A stretch of 64,000 nt of DNA from Phaeodactylum tricornutum CCAP 1055/1 (lineage: Eukaryota > Bacillariophyta > Bacillariophyceae > Surirellales > Neidiaceae), in assembly GCF_000150955.2 (NCBI RefSeq), contig NC_011675.1, forward strand, positions 965,020-1,029,019, given 5' to 3'. This document shows, in pieces, positions 35,034 through 44,914 of this stretch. The number at the start of each line of letters is the position of its first letter. The first letter of the stretch is position 1. The notes under the pieces were generated by a model. The model made no database searches. It worked only from the letters and a program-made list of their open reading frames with translations, and had not been told where the DNA came from. The position numbers and the translations under genes are program-made.

Positions 35034-36814
35034 ATGTTCAGCTTCAAATCCTTTGTTTTTGCCGCCCTTTTGTCCAGTTGCGAGGCCTCCGTTCGAGCAC
35101 GTAAACTCTCCAATGAGTTGATTGCCGGTTTCGAGCCCCGGACAGTGGTCACCGATCATGTAAGTGGCTTGTCCTAAACTTGCTTTCATTGCAATGCTCC
35201 GTTGATCGTTTGGTATGGGGTCTCATCTCAGTTTGGGCTCTTTCCTTTGCAGAACGCAATCGATTTGGATCAGGCAAAGATTGAAGATCTTTTGGCAACT
35301 CCCTCCACAGATACTTTCTCATCGGCCAGAGATGTCTATGAGCAAGGATCTCATTCCAAGTCATTCGCTGTGTTGACTTTGGATCCTGCACTTACCGTCG
35401 CTGTTCCCGAAGGGACTGTAATCTCCGGAAAAAACGAAGACGGCTCGACTGTATCCGGAACCGCTCTCAAAAGCTACAGTGTTGGTGATACAACCATCGA
35501 GATTCAGTACAGTACCGGCAATACACAAGCTACCTACGTTGATTGTCAGGTGGGTGGTAATCCTGATCCCAATACGTCGGGATGTTTTGCTGCCAACGGC
35601 ACTGTCACAATTAGTGGTAGCTCCGGATCGCTGCCTTATTCATACGATCCTCTGGTGAACAACGATAATGGGCGCACAATCCAAGGATTCTCTACAGCAG
35701 CTGAAACCCGCTTCCGCCCCAGCGGAGGCGGAGAGCTTTTCCCGGACTTTCAGAAATTTTTCGACTATTATGGTACTCTCACCTATGCAGACGAGTGGGT
35801 GCAGTCGGCCTTCGCCCGCCGGAGCACTTCGTTCTCCAAGGGAGACGCTGACTTTAGCAAGTATGGAGACGATGGCATCCTGCGTGAGTATCTTTTCTTC
35901 AAGGGTCGTTTATATTGTGGCTTGGTCAGGTTCTAACTTGTTTGTCTATTTCTGCAGAGGCTGTGAAGAAAGGAACTGCATACATTAGCATTGCCATGTA
36001 CGTCATTCGAGAGCTCGAGGACGCTCTCGATGATTGCGATCGAGGCTGTGACACGGCTGATTGCAACGACGACGCCGTTCACGCGCTCGACGAAGCTGTG
36101 GCTTTCTGGACTGGATCTTTAGAGGGCAAGGACGGTTCCGGAAGTGGAGTGCTTATGTATGGTCTGGCGGACACACGCTGTATTAACTTTAAGACCTGTG
36201 GCCGTAACGGCGACGAGGCCAGCGGGAAATCCAAAGTAAACTTTGAGATTTTCCGCCACTTTGACACGATGCAAAGGGAACTCACCAACAAGCGATGCAA
36301 TTCCGCGCGTGCCACGAAAGAGAAAATTGTTCCCTGGATGATCGTTCCACTCATCCAGGGAGTACTTCGCTACGCGTACATTATTGAAAACGATGGTTTC
36401 ACCGAAAAAGCCGAGGCGGAAGGTGCTACTTTCGCTGCTGCTGTTCTTCCCTATGTTGCGTCATGTAATGCTGAAGATGCCAAAACCATCTACGACAATA
36501 TGCGCGTCGGCCTAGGGGGCGGTGCGAGCTATTCTACCGTTTTCGATGCTTTTGTCCGCCAGTCTAGTTGCATGGGCATTTCGTGTTCTGACATTGGAGG
36601 ATACTGGAACGAGGCTCAGGGAGCTTATGAAGAGGGAGCTGGACCTTGTGGCGGATCCGGTTCCGGTGACGATGGAGCAAATGTCGGGCTTGCTGTTGGT
36701 CTCTCCATTGGGGGTTTGTTGGTTCTCGTGTTGCTAGGAGTTGTCCTACGTCGTCGTCGCAGTGCTTCTGGTAGTACTGTGGAATTTAAGGACACTGGCA
36801 GCACTCCTATCTAA
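35034..36814 (+). CDS. surface protein A, ISIP2/FEA1 phytotransferrin-like (tentative)
   Basis: Type I membrane protein of 537 residues in three exons: 35034-35159, 35253-35883 and 35958-36814. Introns are 93 and 74 nt (GTAAGT to CAG, phase 0; GTGAGT to CAG, phase 1). Exon 1 is a signal peptide (MFSFKSFVFAALLSSCEA). The ectodomain has IDLDQAKIEDLL, VYEQGSHSKSFAVLTLD, a YVDCQVGG Cys, YSYDPLVNNDNGRTIQGFST, FQKFFDYYGTLTYADEWVQ, then paired Cys (DDCDRGCDTADCN), ALDEAVAFWTGSLEG, INFKTC, KIVPWMIVPLIQGVLRYAY and CMGISC. Near the C-terminus is one membrane span (VGLAVGLSIGGLLVLVLLGVVL) followed by RRRR and a short tail. Signal peptide, single C-terminal anchor and size match diatom ISIP2 iron-binding proteins, and the AFWTGSLEG block recalls FEA1-type domains. 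That identity is from memory and unverified. It is the first of three tandem paralogues (A, B and C). Confidence 0.5.
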
Positions 36815-37156
36815 TTGCAGGACTCAATTTAATTGTAAACGGCTCTTCATAATCTATTGGACTAACTGTAAGCGATTTGCCTAGTTGTATAACATGGATG
36901 GCTCCGACCCAGTGATTGAAGCAAAACCTCCCGACGGCCTTCTAGAGAGGCCGGTGAAACAACCTTTGATTCCTCCCGTCAGCGATATTTTTCTGTGCTT
37001 TGACATTTTATTAGCTGTAAAGCATTGCGCCCGAGAGACAGACATTTATTTCAGACATAATTGTTCAAGGGCAATAGATGCCCGTGCCAGTAAGGTCATT
37101 TTCAAACCTCTAAAAGGCGCACCCGAACACCTCCCACACATAGCAAACATCGCACC
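36815..37156. other. intergenic between paralogues A and B
   Basis: 342 bp with no gene. It contains a GC-containing imperfect palindrome CCCGACGGCCTTCTAGAG-AGGCCGG around 36930-36955 and must include the promoter of gene B. Confidence 0.4.
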
Positions 37157-38940
37157 ATGGCGCAAATTGCAGTCGGCATCAAAGCGTTTTTCTTGGTCTC
37201 TCTTTGCTCTGGAGCGATCGCATCTTCCAAAAGCCGAGACCTACAAGAATTTATTGCCATTGCATCTTACCAGCCAAGAACGGATGTCACGAACCAGGTA
37301 GGTATCAGGAGGGAATCATGTCTCTTGAAGCAAGTAGTTATTGTTGTTGCTCAACTCCTTTTTCACTTTAAAGAAAAACATAGCTTTGGATCAGTATGAA
37401 TTATCGAGCTTTCTCGGAAACCCAGCGAACGATGATCTCGAGGCGGCCAAAGCAATTTACGAAAGAGGAGCGTTTGTTACTCCGATCGCGCGCCTTACTT
37501 TGACGAACGAAAGTGGTCTTCCCGCTATGATTACTTCAGATGAGACACTCGTAACAGGAAAGACTGCAAACGGGACAGAAGTAACTGGAATCGCGTACGA
37601 ATCGTTCAATCCAGGAGAAATGGAGATTTCGGTCCAGTACGCTAGCGATGCGCCAGATAGCTGCGAAGTCGGTGGGCTCCTAGAACCATACATGCACGGA
37701 TGCTTTGCAGCTGACGGTGAGCTGGACATAGAAGGAGAGCGTGTTGCTTACAGATACGACCCCTCGACCGATAATTACAACGGGAGGACTTTGCAACAAT
37801 TCAGCACAGGTGCATCTTTTACATTCCGCAATCCTAATGCGGGTACCGAGTACTTTGATGAATTCGAAAAGTTCTTCGACTACTATGGGAAAGCCTCCTA
37901 CGCCGATATTTTGATTCAAGCCGCTTTCAATAAGACAAATACCGGCTTTCGAAATGGAAACTTGGATTTTTCGACTTATCTTGACGGTGACGGACAAAAT
38001 GGTGAGTTCAGCTTTTTAGGCGTCGGCCTCCCCGAATGTTGCTTTCGTGGCTGACCATGACCTTTTGGACACAGCGGCCATCGCCACGGCGACGGCTTAC
38101 ATGATTTTAGGAATGGAAATAATTGGCAAGTTGGAGCATGCTGTGGTGCAATGTGACCTTCCCTGTGAGACTGACGACTGCAAGCTTGACCCCGTGCATA
38201 GTCTCGACGAAGCCGTCGCATTTTGGACCGGAGTGTTGGAAGACTTTGATCAGGGTTCGGGGCGCAGCAACCTGTTGTACGGATTGGCTGACGAAACCTG
38301 TCGCCAGTTTCGCACGTGTGGAGTGACCGGAGATTCCACGGAAGGCACGTCGCGCGTGAACATTGATCTGTTTCAGCTTTTCCGAACCATGCAGGAGCAG
38401 CTTCTCGGTAACCAGTGCATCGAAGCTCGGGCTAGCAAAGATCGCATGATTCCCCTGATGTTTCTCCCGTTGATCCAAGCAACTCTCAGCAACGTCTTCT
38501 TGGCCAAGAGCATGTCTTTTGACGAAGTCGTCGACGGCGAGGGTGCGGTACTAGCGGCGGCGTTGCTTCCACGCCTGGCCTCTTGCAATTTCGAGGACGC
38601 GCAGCGGTTGTATTTACAAATGCGAGTCGGTCAGCACGGAGTGGCAGGTTACTCGGAAGTTCGTCAGGCTTTGGAGCGCAACTACGAGTGTTTGGGAGTC
38701 ACCTGCGCCGACGTTGGGGGTTTGTACGATCGAGACAGGGGCGAATATGAAGCCGAAGGGGCTCCTTGTGGCGGGGTCGCACAGGGAGGCGGCGGAACGA
38801 ATCCGGGTCTAGCCGTTGGCTTGTTCCTTGGTGGAATGGTGGCCGTGCTGTTGGGCTTTGTGCTAATCCGCCACCGCCGCCGTAACAAGTCGCTAGGGGC
38901 CGCTGAGTTTGCAGTGGAGGGGGGTCACGTGATTGCGTAA
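37157..38940 (+). CDS. surface protein B, ISIP2/FEA1 phytotransferrin-like (tentative)
   Basis: Tandem paralogue of gene A with the same plan: 544 residues in three exons (37157-37297, 37374-38001 and 38075-38940). Introns are 76 nt (GTAGGT to AAG, phase 0) and 73 nt (GTGAGT to CAG, phase 1), at the same positions and phases as in A. The signal peptide is MAQIAVGIKAFFLVSLCSGAIA. Shared blocks: IALDQYELSSFL, IYERGAFVTPIARLTL, CEVGG, YRYDPSTDNYNGRTLQQFST, FEKFFDYYGKASYADILIQ, CDLPCETDDC, SLDEAVAFWTGVLED, QFRTCG, and CLGVTCADVGG. The C-terminal span is GLAVGLFLGGMVAVLLGFVLI followed by RHRRR. The exon-3 start reads AAIATATAYMIL where A and C have AVKKGTAY, so this copy has lost the KKG motif. 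Function is inferred only from similarity to A. Confidence 0.5.
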
Positions 38941-39969
38941 AGGATTGTTTTTGGCTTGATAGTACGTAATTGTGCTAACCGTATAAAAGGGCTGTTCATG
39001 ACGGTTCTACAGAGTCTGTACACTACGACTGTATATACAACACGGTGTCACTGTAAAACGCATCGTTGCCCAGTGTGTAACGAGGGCTCCGTCCAATCCA
39101 GCAGGATACATAGGTATCGTGCTGTGGATGGTTCCAAGAGCAACGTGGTGGATATACATAGATAGATGGTCTTGGAATACGATGCACTCGTGGAGCGGTT
39201 GACGGACAACCAACCCCTACCGTCGAATGCACGTTTTGGAATCGTCTCTATTCGAGTATGGGTGGTACGGTACACACCCGTCCATCGGCTAGTTGGTAGT
39301 AAGTAAGTACACTCCGAGGTTTGGGTACGGCATGCATATTGCGACGACATCCGGAATTGATTCTTGTCAAAATTGTTGGTGATTTTGGACGTGTCTCATA
39401 TATCCATATATGCGCTGTTTTGGGATGGGTCCATCGTGTATATAGAACAAGGTCGGACTTCTTTTCTATGGAAGTCCGAAGGAACGGAACACCCTGGGTG
39501 TAGGAAAGCCCTTTTCCTGGTTTGGTACGGTTGCGAACGATTGTATCGTGCTGGGTAGATTCTTCCGGGACACAAGATTTCCTATGTGTAGACGGGACAT
39601 CTTCATGTGCTATCCGAAGTCGTCCGTAACCCCCCCTACACCCCCACAAAGCTCGAAGTGGGGGGAATCGTAGGGACGAGCTTTTCCAGGGATTTCCGGA
39701 CGAAGTGGGCGCTACTTCGGATACCATACCGGCAAGGCAGTATGGTATTTGGCATTCTTGGAAAGTCCCCAAACGACGAATATTTCTTCCGTTGGCGATA
39801 CGTTGAAACGGTAACATGTTTCCAACCCCCAATGGTTCCAACGGTCGTTTGGAGTCCCGTATACTCGGTTTCCAACGCTCGTTACCAATCAGAGTAGGGT
39901 ATTTCTATCAATTCGTGACTCCTTCGTCCGGTCTCGTCCACGGGTCGGCGGCGCGCGGAAAAAACAAAA
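38941..39969. other. intergenic left of the Mutator-like element
   Basis: About 1 kb with no supported gene. Many short overlapping frames occur on both strands. It has TCACTGTAAAACG near 39047, a C/G-rich interrupted inverted region around 39620-39670, and the perfect hairpin at 39721-39748. Confidence 0.45.
39721..39748. repeat. 9-bp perfect inverted repeat (hairpin)
   Basis: ATACCATAC (39721-39729) and GTATGGTAT (39740-39748) flank a 10-nt spacer. It may be a chance palindrome or a remnant of a small element. Confidence 0.7.
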
Positions 39970-40576
39970 GAGGAAATTCACTAAAGGGGATGGAAAAAGG
40001 TGAAAACTCCCTTAAAGGGGACAGAACGTGTTCACTCTAAGTAGCATCATTTGGCGCTCAAACATTGTTATGTATTCAAACTATTTAAACTAAACAACAA
40101 AATTTTAACCTTGATGCCGACGTTTCCCGCCACGATGTTTATTGCATGGTCTCCGATGAGAGTGAGATATGCGATCGTACTCGTCTTCGTCGTTGGTAAA
40201 AAGTGCCACCCACCGCTTGGGATGCTGAACAATCAACGTACCTCGCATTCGGACGACGGCGCGATTGCTGGAGATCGAACGACGTTGTGGCGGTCGTCGA
40301 AGACTCGGAGGGGTCGACGATCCCTTCCAAAATTCGATGGGGATCGTACAAATAAAACGTAACCTCGGCATTGACGTGTGCCCGTGAATGCTTGTCATGT
40401 TGGGGCTGCTTTCTCATCCAACACGCAGATTTCCTCGTTAAAATTTTGTTGTTTAGTTTAAATAGTTTGAATACATAACAATGTTTGAGCGCCAAATGAT
40501 GCTACTTAGAGTGAACACGTTCTGTCCCCTTTAAGGGAGTTTTCACCTTTTTCCATCCCCTTTAGTGAATTTCCTC
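39970..40576. mobile_element. 607-bp non-autonomous Mutator-like element with 140-bp perfect TIRs
   Basis: The left terminal inverted repeat (39970-40109) and right one (40437-40576) are exact reverse complements over 140 bp, starting GAGGAAATTCACTAAAGGGG. The element is flanked by a 9-bp direct duplication AAAACAAAA (39961-39969 and 40577-40585). Long TIRs plus a 9-bp target duplication are the hallmark of Mutator-like (MULE) transposons. The interior (40110-40436, 327 bp) has no recognisable transposase; minus-strand frames there are about 100 codons and Arg-rich. It must therefore be mobilised in trans. Identity of the two arms implies a recent insertion. It lies between surface-protein genes B and C. 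Confidence 0.88.
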
Positions 40577-41124
40577 AAAACAAAAGTCACGCCCGACCCA
40601 ACGGACGCTACGGCATTGGTAGATACCGCTTCGGTACACCGTCACCCGTAGGTGTGCAAGGAACACCTCGGACTCTTCTGGTACCCAAGCCCCGCCAGTC
40701 CAGTTGGCACGAGTCGAGAGGTCCCGTCCGCGCCGGCCCCAACGTACGCGTCGTACGTACCGAAACGCACTGCAAGTCTTGGGAACGAGCCGAGTGTTGG
40801 CCGGCATGCGGACCAGGAACCCCGGGAGCCAACGTTCCGCGACCGCGAAAGGCTTCTCGTGTCTCGCGTGCCGGACAATTTTCGTCCAGCGGTTGAGGGG
40901 GGTGCGGGTAGGTTGGTGTCGTTTTTGGGAACGGTACCGTACCGTACGGTTTATACGAATGGATCCGGTGCGGTGCGGTACACAAAACCGTTGTTGGGCG
41001 GAGTCCTTTGGTTCTTCGTTCGCAAAACACTGGCTTGTTGTTTGTTCCACTGGTCTTGGATTTACATTACCACCACAATTACACACCAACACACCAATAT
41101 ACACCAACACATACACAAGAGACA
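40577..41124. other. GC-rich upstream region of surface-protein gene C
   Basis: 548 bp, more GC-rich than its surroundings, with overlapping open frames on both strands that reflect base composition. GGTACCGTACCGTACGG (40933-40949) is a short ACCGT/TACGG direct and inverted cluster. The last 60 bp carry ACACCAACAC repeats directly before the ATG. No gene is supported. Confidence 0.5.
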
Positions 41125-43009
41125 ATGTTGGGTTCCAGAATTGCAAGCACTACGGTGTTGGTTACGGCGTTGTTGGCGTGGACCATGCCGGAGACGCAGG
41201 CTCGTTTCACTCCGATCGTCACGTACGCCCCCATGACCAAGGTGACGGACGTGGCGGCGTTGGACCTCGACCAGAACGAACTGGAGCGACAACTGGGGCT
41301 CGGCGCTTTGAATAACGCCCGTGCCGTCTACGAACGCGGCGGTAACTCGTTGTCCATTGCCAATCTAACCCTCGTCAACCCACCGGGTCCCATGTCGTAC
41401 CCCCAAGGAACGCAAGTTCTCGGCCGAACCAAGGGCTCGGCCAACACCACCGTTCTCGGAATTCTAGTCGACGAAAGTGTGACGTGGGGTGCCCTTCCCG
41501 GTAACGTTACCATCCACGTGCAGTACGTTACTTCCACGAACCAAACGACCTACTCCGACTGCCAATCCGGTGGACTCTGGACCTTTAGTGAAGCGAACCT
41601 CAATGGTTGTAAGTGCCAACGGACGGGAACGCTGAGACTCTTACCTGTCGCACGTGCAATATTCACAGACTCACCCTTTGCCGTTCCCCTTGCTTCTTCG
41701 CGTGGCAAATCGTATCCCAGGCTACAATGATCAAGGTCATGTTACGCTGGTGCCCCCCGGTGAATCTGCGAATCGCGGCGACAAGCTCGCCTACAAGTAC
41801 GATATTCGACAGGACAACTGGAACCTGCGTACGCTCCAGAGTCTCAGTACCAACGCGGATACTTCCATGAGACCTTGCCCCGGATGCCCCTTTTACGCAG
41901 ACTTTCAAACCTTTGTCAACTACTACGAAACGACCGAGTACGCCGACTCGTGGATCATGGCGGCGGCACTCAACCGATCCGTCGCCTTTCCCTCCGGTCG
42001 AGGAAACGCCAATTTTGGCGCCGCCTTTACCAGCGGCAGCAAACTTGGACTCGCCGAAGCCGTCAAGAAGGGAACAGCCTACATGAGCGTCTTTATGCAA
42101 ATCATTCGGGATCTCGAAGACGCCATGACGGACTGTGACAACAAGTGCGACCCCGACGACCTCTCCTGTCAGGATATTGGAGCGGAAGCGGTCCATTCAT
42201 TGGACGCCGCTGTCGCTCTCTACGCCGGATCGCTAGAAGGGACTGATGGGACGGAGAACAGCGGAGTCATGCCTTATGCACTCGCCAACAGACGGGCCGC
42301 TGATTTCCGCACCGGTGGACCTCAAGGCGAACGCAGCTCCGGTACCGCCCACGTCAACTACGAGGTTATCAAGGAGTTCAAGCACGCACAGACCAGGCTC
42401 CTGGCAGATGAGTGCAATTTGGCGCGTCAAAACAAGTGGCGCATTGTCAATCTCATGAAGGTCCCGCTGGTCCAGGGTGTCCTGCGGTACGCCTACATGC
42501 GTGATTTCAACAACCCCAGTGACGCGCCCACCAGAGAAAAGGAGCAAGCCGAGGGCGCCACATTTGCCGCCGCACTCTTGCCGTTCGTGCACAAGTGCGA
42601 TACCGCAGACGCTACTTTGATTTACAACAACATGCGCATCGGATCCGATGCGAATAAAGTCGTCTTTGCCGATGTCAAGGCCGCCCTGGAGCGCAACTAC
42701 GGTTGCATGGGAATCAGCTGTCCTCTGGTGGGCGGATTCCACAATGGACAAGACTACGAGCGGGGTGCGACGCCGTGTACCGAAGGAACTCTACAGGGCC
42801 CCGCGGCACCCGATTTCTCCCAATTACCGTCCTCCAGCGGGGGTTCGGGCGGAGGTAACGCTGGTGTGGCGGTCGGCTGGATCCTTGCGGTATGTCTGGC
42901 TGGTGTTGTGGGCTTTATGGCCTACCGACGATTCGGCAAACGCAAGAACATCGCCGACGTCATGAAGCCGCCAGCGAACAATTTGGCGGCCGTCTCCGAG
43001 ATCGCCTAA
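41125..43009 (+). CDS. surface protein C, ISIP2/FEA1 phytotransferrin-like (tentative)
   Basis: Third paralogue, 590 residues, two exons: 41125-41608 and 41721-43009. The 112-nt intron (GTAAGT to CAG, phase 1) restores LNGCYNDQGHVTLV. Its intron is at a different site from those of A and B, and the A/B intron positions are uninterrupted here. The signal peptide is MLGSRIASTTVLVTALLAWTMPETQA. Shared blocks: LDLDQNELERQL, VYERGGNSLSIANLTL, TYSDCQSGG, YKYDIRQDNWNLRTLQSLST, a CPGCPFYADFQTFVNYYET segment, AVKKGTAYMSVFMQIIRDLEDA, CDNKCDPDDLSC, SLDAAVALYAGSLEG, VPLVQGVLRYAYM and CMGISCPLVGG. The C-terminal span is AVGWILAVCLAGVVGFMAY followed by RRFGKRK. It has several N-x-T/S sequons. Extra Cys (CPGC) and the ALYAG change of AFWTG mark it as the most divergent copy. 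The role is inferred from A. Confidence 0.5.
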
Positions 43010-43202
43010 AACGACTCACCGAGGATAAAACTTTTAAAAGTGCATACCAAGGAGATACTATATACAATAAGAAACTGGTTTTGAGAATTATTTTTCGAAT
43101 AGGTAGACTCTGCACTAGGGGTGTGTTTTCGAAGCGATGGCTAATATATATGCGAGTGTGGTAGGTAGCTTCGATTGTTCTCCTTACGGAGGAATTCACA
43201 TT

Positions 43203-44251
43203 TTACAATCGATTTTCCGACTGCCAGCAGTTAGGTGTGCGATAAATGTAGGTTCCCCCTTGGCTGCTTTGAGGTTTCCAACCGGGAAAGGTAAACACAT
43301 TCGATAGAATAAACGACCCTGGTGATAGTTCATTTTCCAATTTCGTGCCCAAATCTTTCATGATAGGCCCCAGTCCGTACTAATAGATGAGGAGATAGAA
43401 TGTTAGGAACAATTTTTGCTATTACACCCATTCTGGTTCTGTGCGGTGATGTGGACGCCAAGGTGGGGCCGGTCTTACCACTGTCACTACATTGGCTCGT
43501 CGTAGATCGACGTTCCACAAGTCGCTGCAGTAGAAAGTTGTCAACTCCCATTGTCGAGGACCTCCAACCCATCGCCGACCCGATGCCAGTAAGTGTAATA
43601 GGGGATTGAGCTCGTAACCAGTGCTTTTCACGAACAAATTTTCTGCTGCCGCTCGAAATACGACGCGTCCATCGCCACTCCCGAGATCCACAAAAGTCAA
43701 CTTGGTACCGTCCCGAATTTGCTTTTGAAAATGCGGCTGGGATAATTGTTGGAAAAGAACAGTAGTGTTTGAGAAAAGTTTCGTATTACCTTTCTGCTCG
43801 AAAGTCAGTATTGTCAAAGCGTACCTGCTGACGTAATTGTCTAAACATGGCGTCAAGGTTCTTCTGGAACGTCGGTAAATAGGGGGCACCTGTAATGTTC
43901 AACAAAATCTGCAACTTTTAGAGCACCCTACAGCCAAGTTTCAAGATAGTAGCAGTATATGAATTTCCAGGTACCTTTGCCTCGTAAGACTGGTGGCAGG
44001 CTCATCAACAGTCCTAAATTAGCTACACAAAATGCGCCAATTCCGAACGCTATGATCGGATGGAGCTTTGTTGGCGGCGAATCTTTGTCTGGCCCGCCAA
44101 GGTCACTTGCCGAGATGCCGAGTTCATCCAACGCAGCCGTAATTTCATCTGTTTCCTTCATTGCGAAGAACTTCGTCTCGCGACTGGAACTTCCTTTTGT
44201 ACAACAGTTGGTAGGAATCGACACGGATAGTCTTGACGGTGATATAATCAT
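43203..44251 (-). CDS. FAM173/ATPSCKMT-type mitochondrial lysine methyltransferase
   Basis: SAM-dependent methyltransferase. Animal FAM173A (ANKMT) and FAM173B (ATPSCKMT) methylate lysines of the ADP/ATP carrier and ATP synthase c-subunit in mitochondria. Four exons: 43975-44251, 43825-43889, 43479-43736 and 43203-43379. Introns of 85, 88 and 99 nt have GT-AG ends, and the total is 258 residues. The ATG is at 44249-44251. The N-terminus is basic and Ser/Thr-rich, with a membrane span (IIAFGIGAFCVANLGLLMSL). Splicing yields the family hallmark GAPYLPTFQKNLDAMFRQLR, then VDLGSGDGRVVFRAA (SAM motif I), GYELNPLLHLLA, a DLW motif, VVTVYGLGPIM and a SNVFTFPGWKP stretch. The close order of these blocks makes the family call firm; the exact target protein is unknown. 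It is convergent with gene C, stops about 190 bp apart. Confidence 0.88.
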
Positions 44252-44914
44252 GACCAGGCAGAGGCCGGTTTAAATTCGGTGTTTACCGCAAATAGCTTGT
44301 TTGCTGTGTTTTTTCAAAATAAACTGTAAATGCGGATATTTGCGATACCTATTAATAACCCTAAATTTGCTCTTGTTTGCGCTGTATTTCTTTACAAGTT
44401 AGTTTTACAGGATTAGGGTTACTTTTATTAGAAATGAGGGCTGCATGAGATCTTCAAATGAAAAGTCCAAATCGACTGACTGTGATCGTGAGTAATTTTA
44501 CGTAGAAATAGTACACATTCTACGTGCACCGCGAGTAACGCAAATACCTAGCTTATTTGCGGTGCTTCTGAAACCTTATTTGCGGTTATTTGCGGTGTTT
44601 GGGCCCAAAACCACGAATTCAAAACGGGCTTTTCATGACCAACCACCAGCGGCGGCGTTCCTCTGCACACTTTGGTTTGATGCAACTGACAGTTGAGATC
44701 ATCTCGATCAAAAATCAGAAAAAAGTTCAAGTATTAAAACTTTGAAAATAAAAGTTCAAATGTATTCTTAGGGCGTCCTTCCAAAAGCATCTACGGAACA
44801 ACGTCGGCAGAACCCAGACTCGTAGCCTTGAAACGCAAGCCTTCATCCATTTTCTATTTCGCAGGAAGTCGAAAACGGCCTTGAAAATAGAGCAAAAGCT
44901 GTGGAACCAAGAAG
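44252..44914. other. divergent intergenic region with TTATTTGCGGT repeats
   Basis: 663 bp between the methyltransferase (minus) and transporter (plus) starts. TTATTTGCGGT occurs at 44553-44563 and twice in overlap at 44577-44597. The inverted form ACCGCAAATA is at 44285-44294, with weaker copies (GCGGATATTTGCG near 44332). CGACTGACTGTGATCG is at 44473-44488. This could be a decayed inverted-repeat element or a regulatory array. No gene is seen. Confidence 0.5.

Noticed and set aside
40562-41236. Long overlapping frames on both strands upstream of gene C
   Set aside because: Arise from GC-rich composition, overlap the transposon end and the gene C start, and show no domain or signal.
43800-43824. 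Later donor (GTAATAC) in the second methyltransferase intron
   Set aside because: Would shift the frame before the conserved VDLGSGDGR block; the GTACGC donor keeps phase 0.
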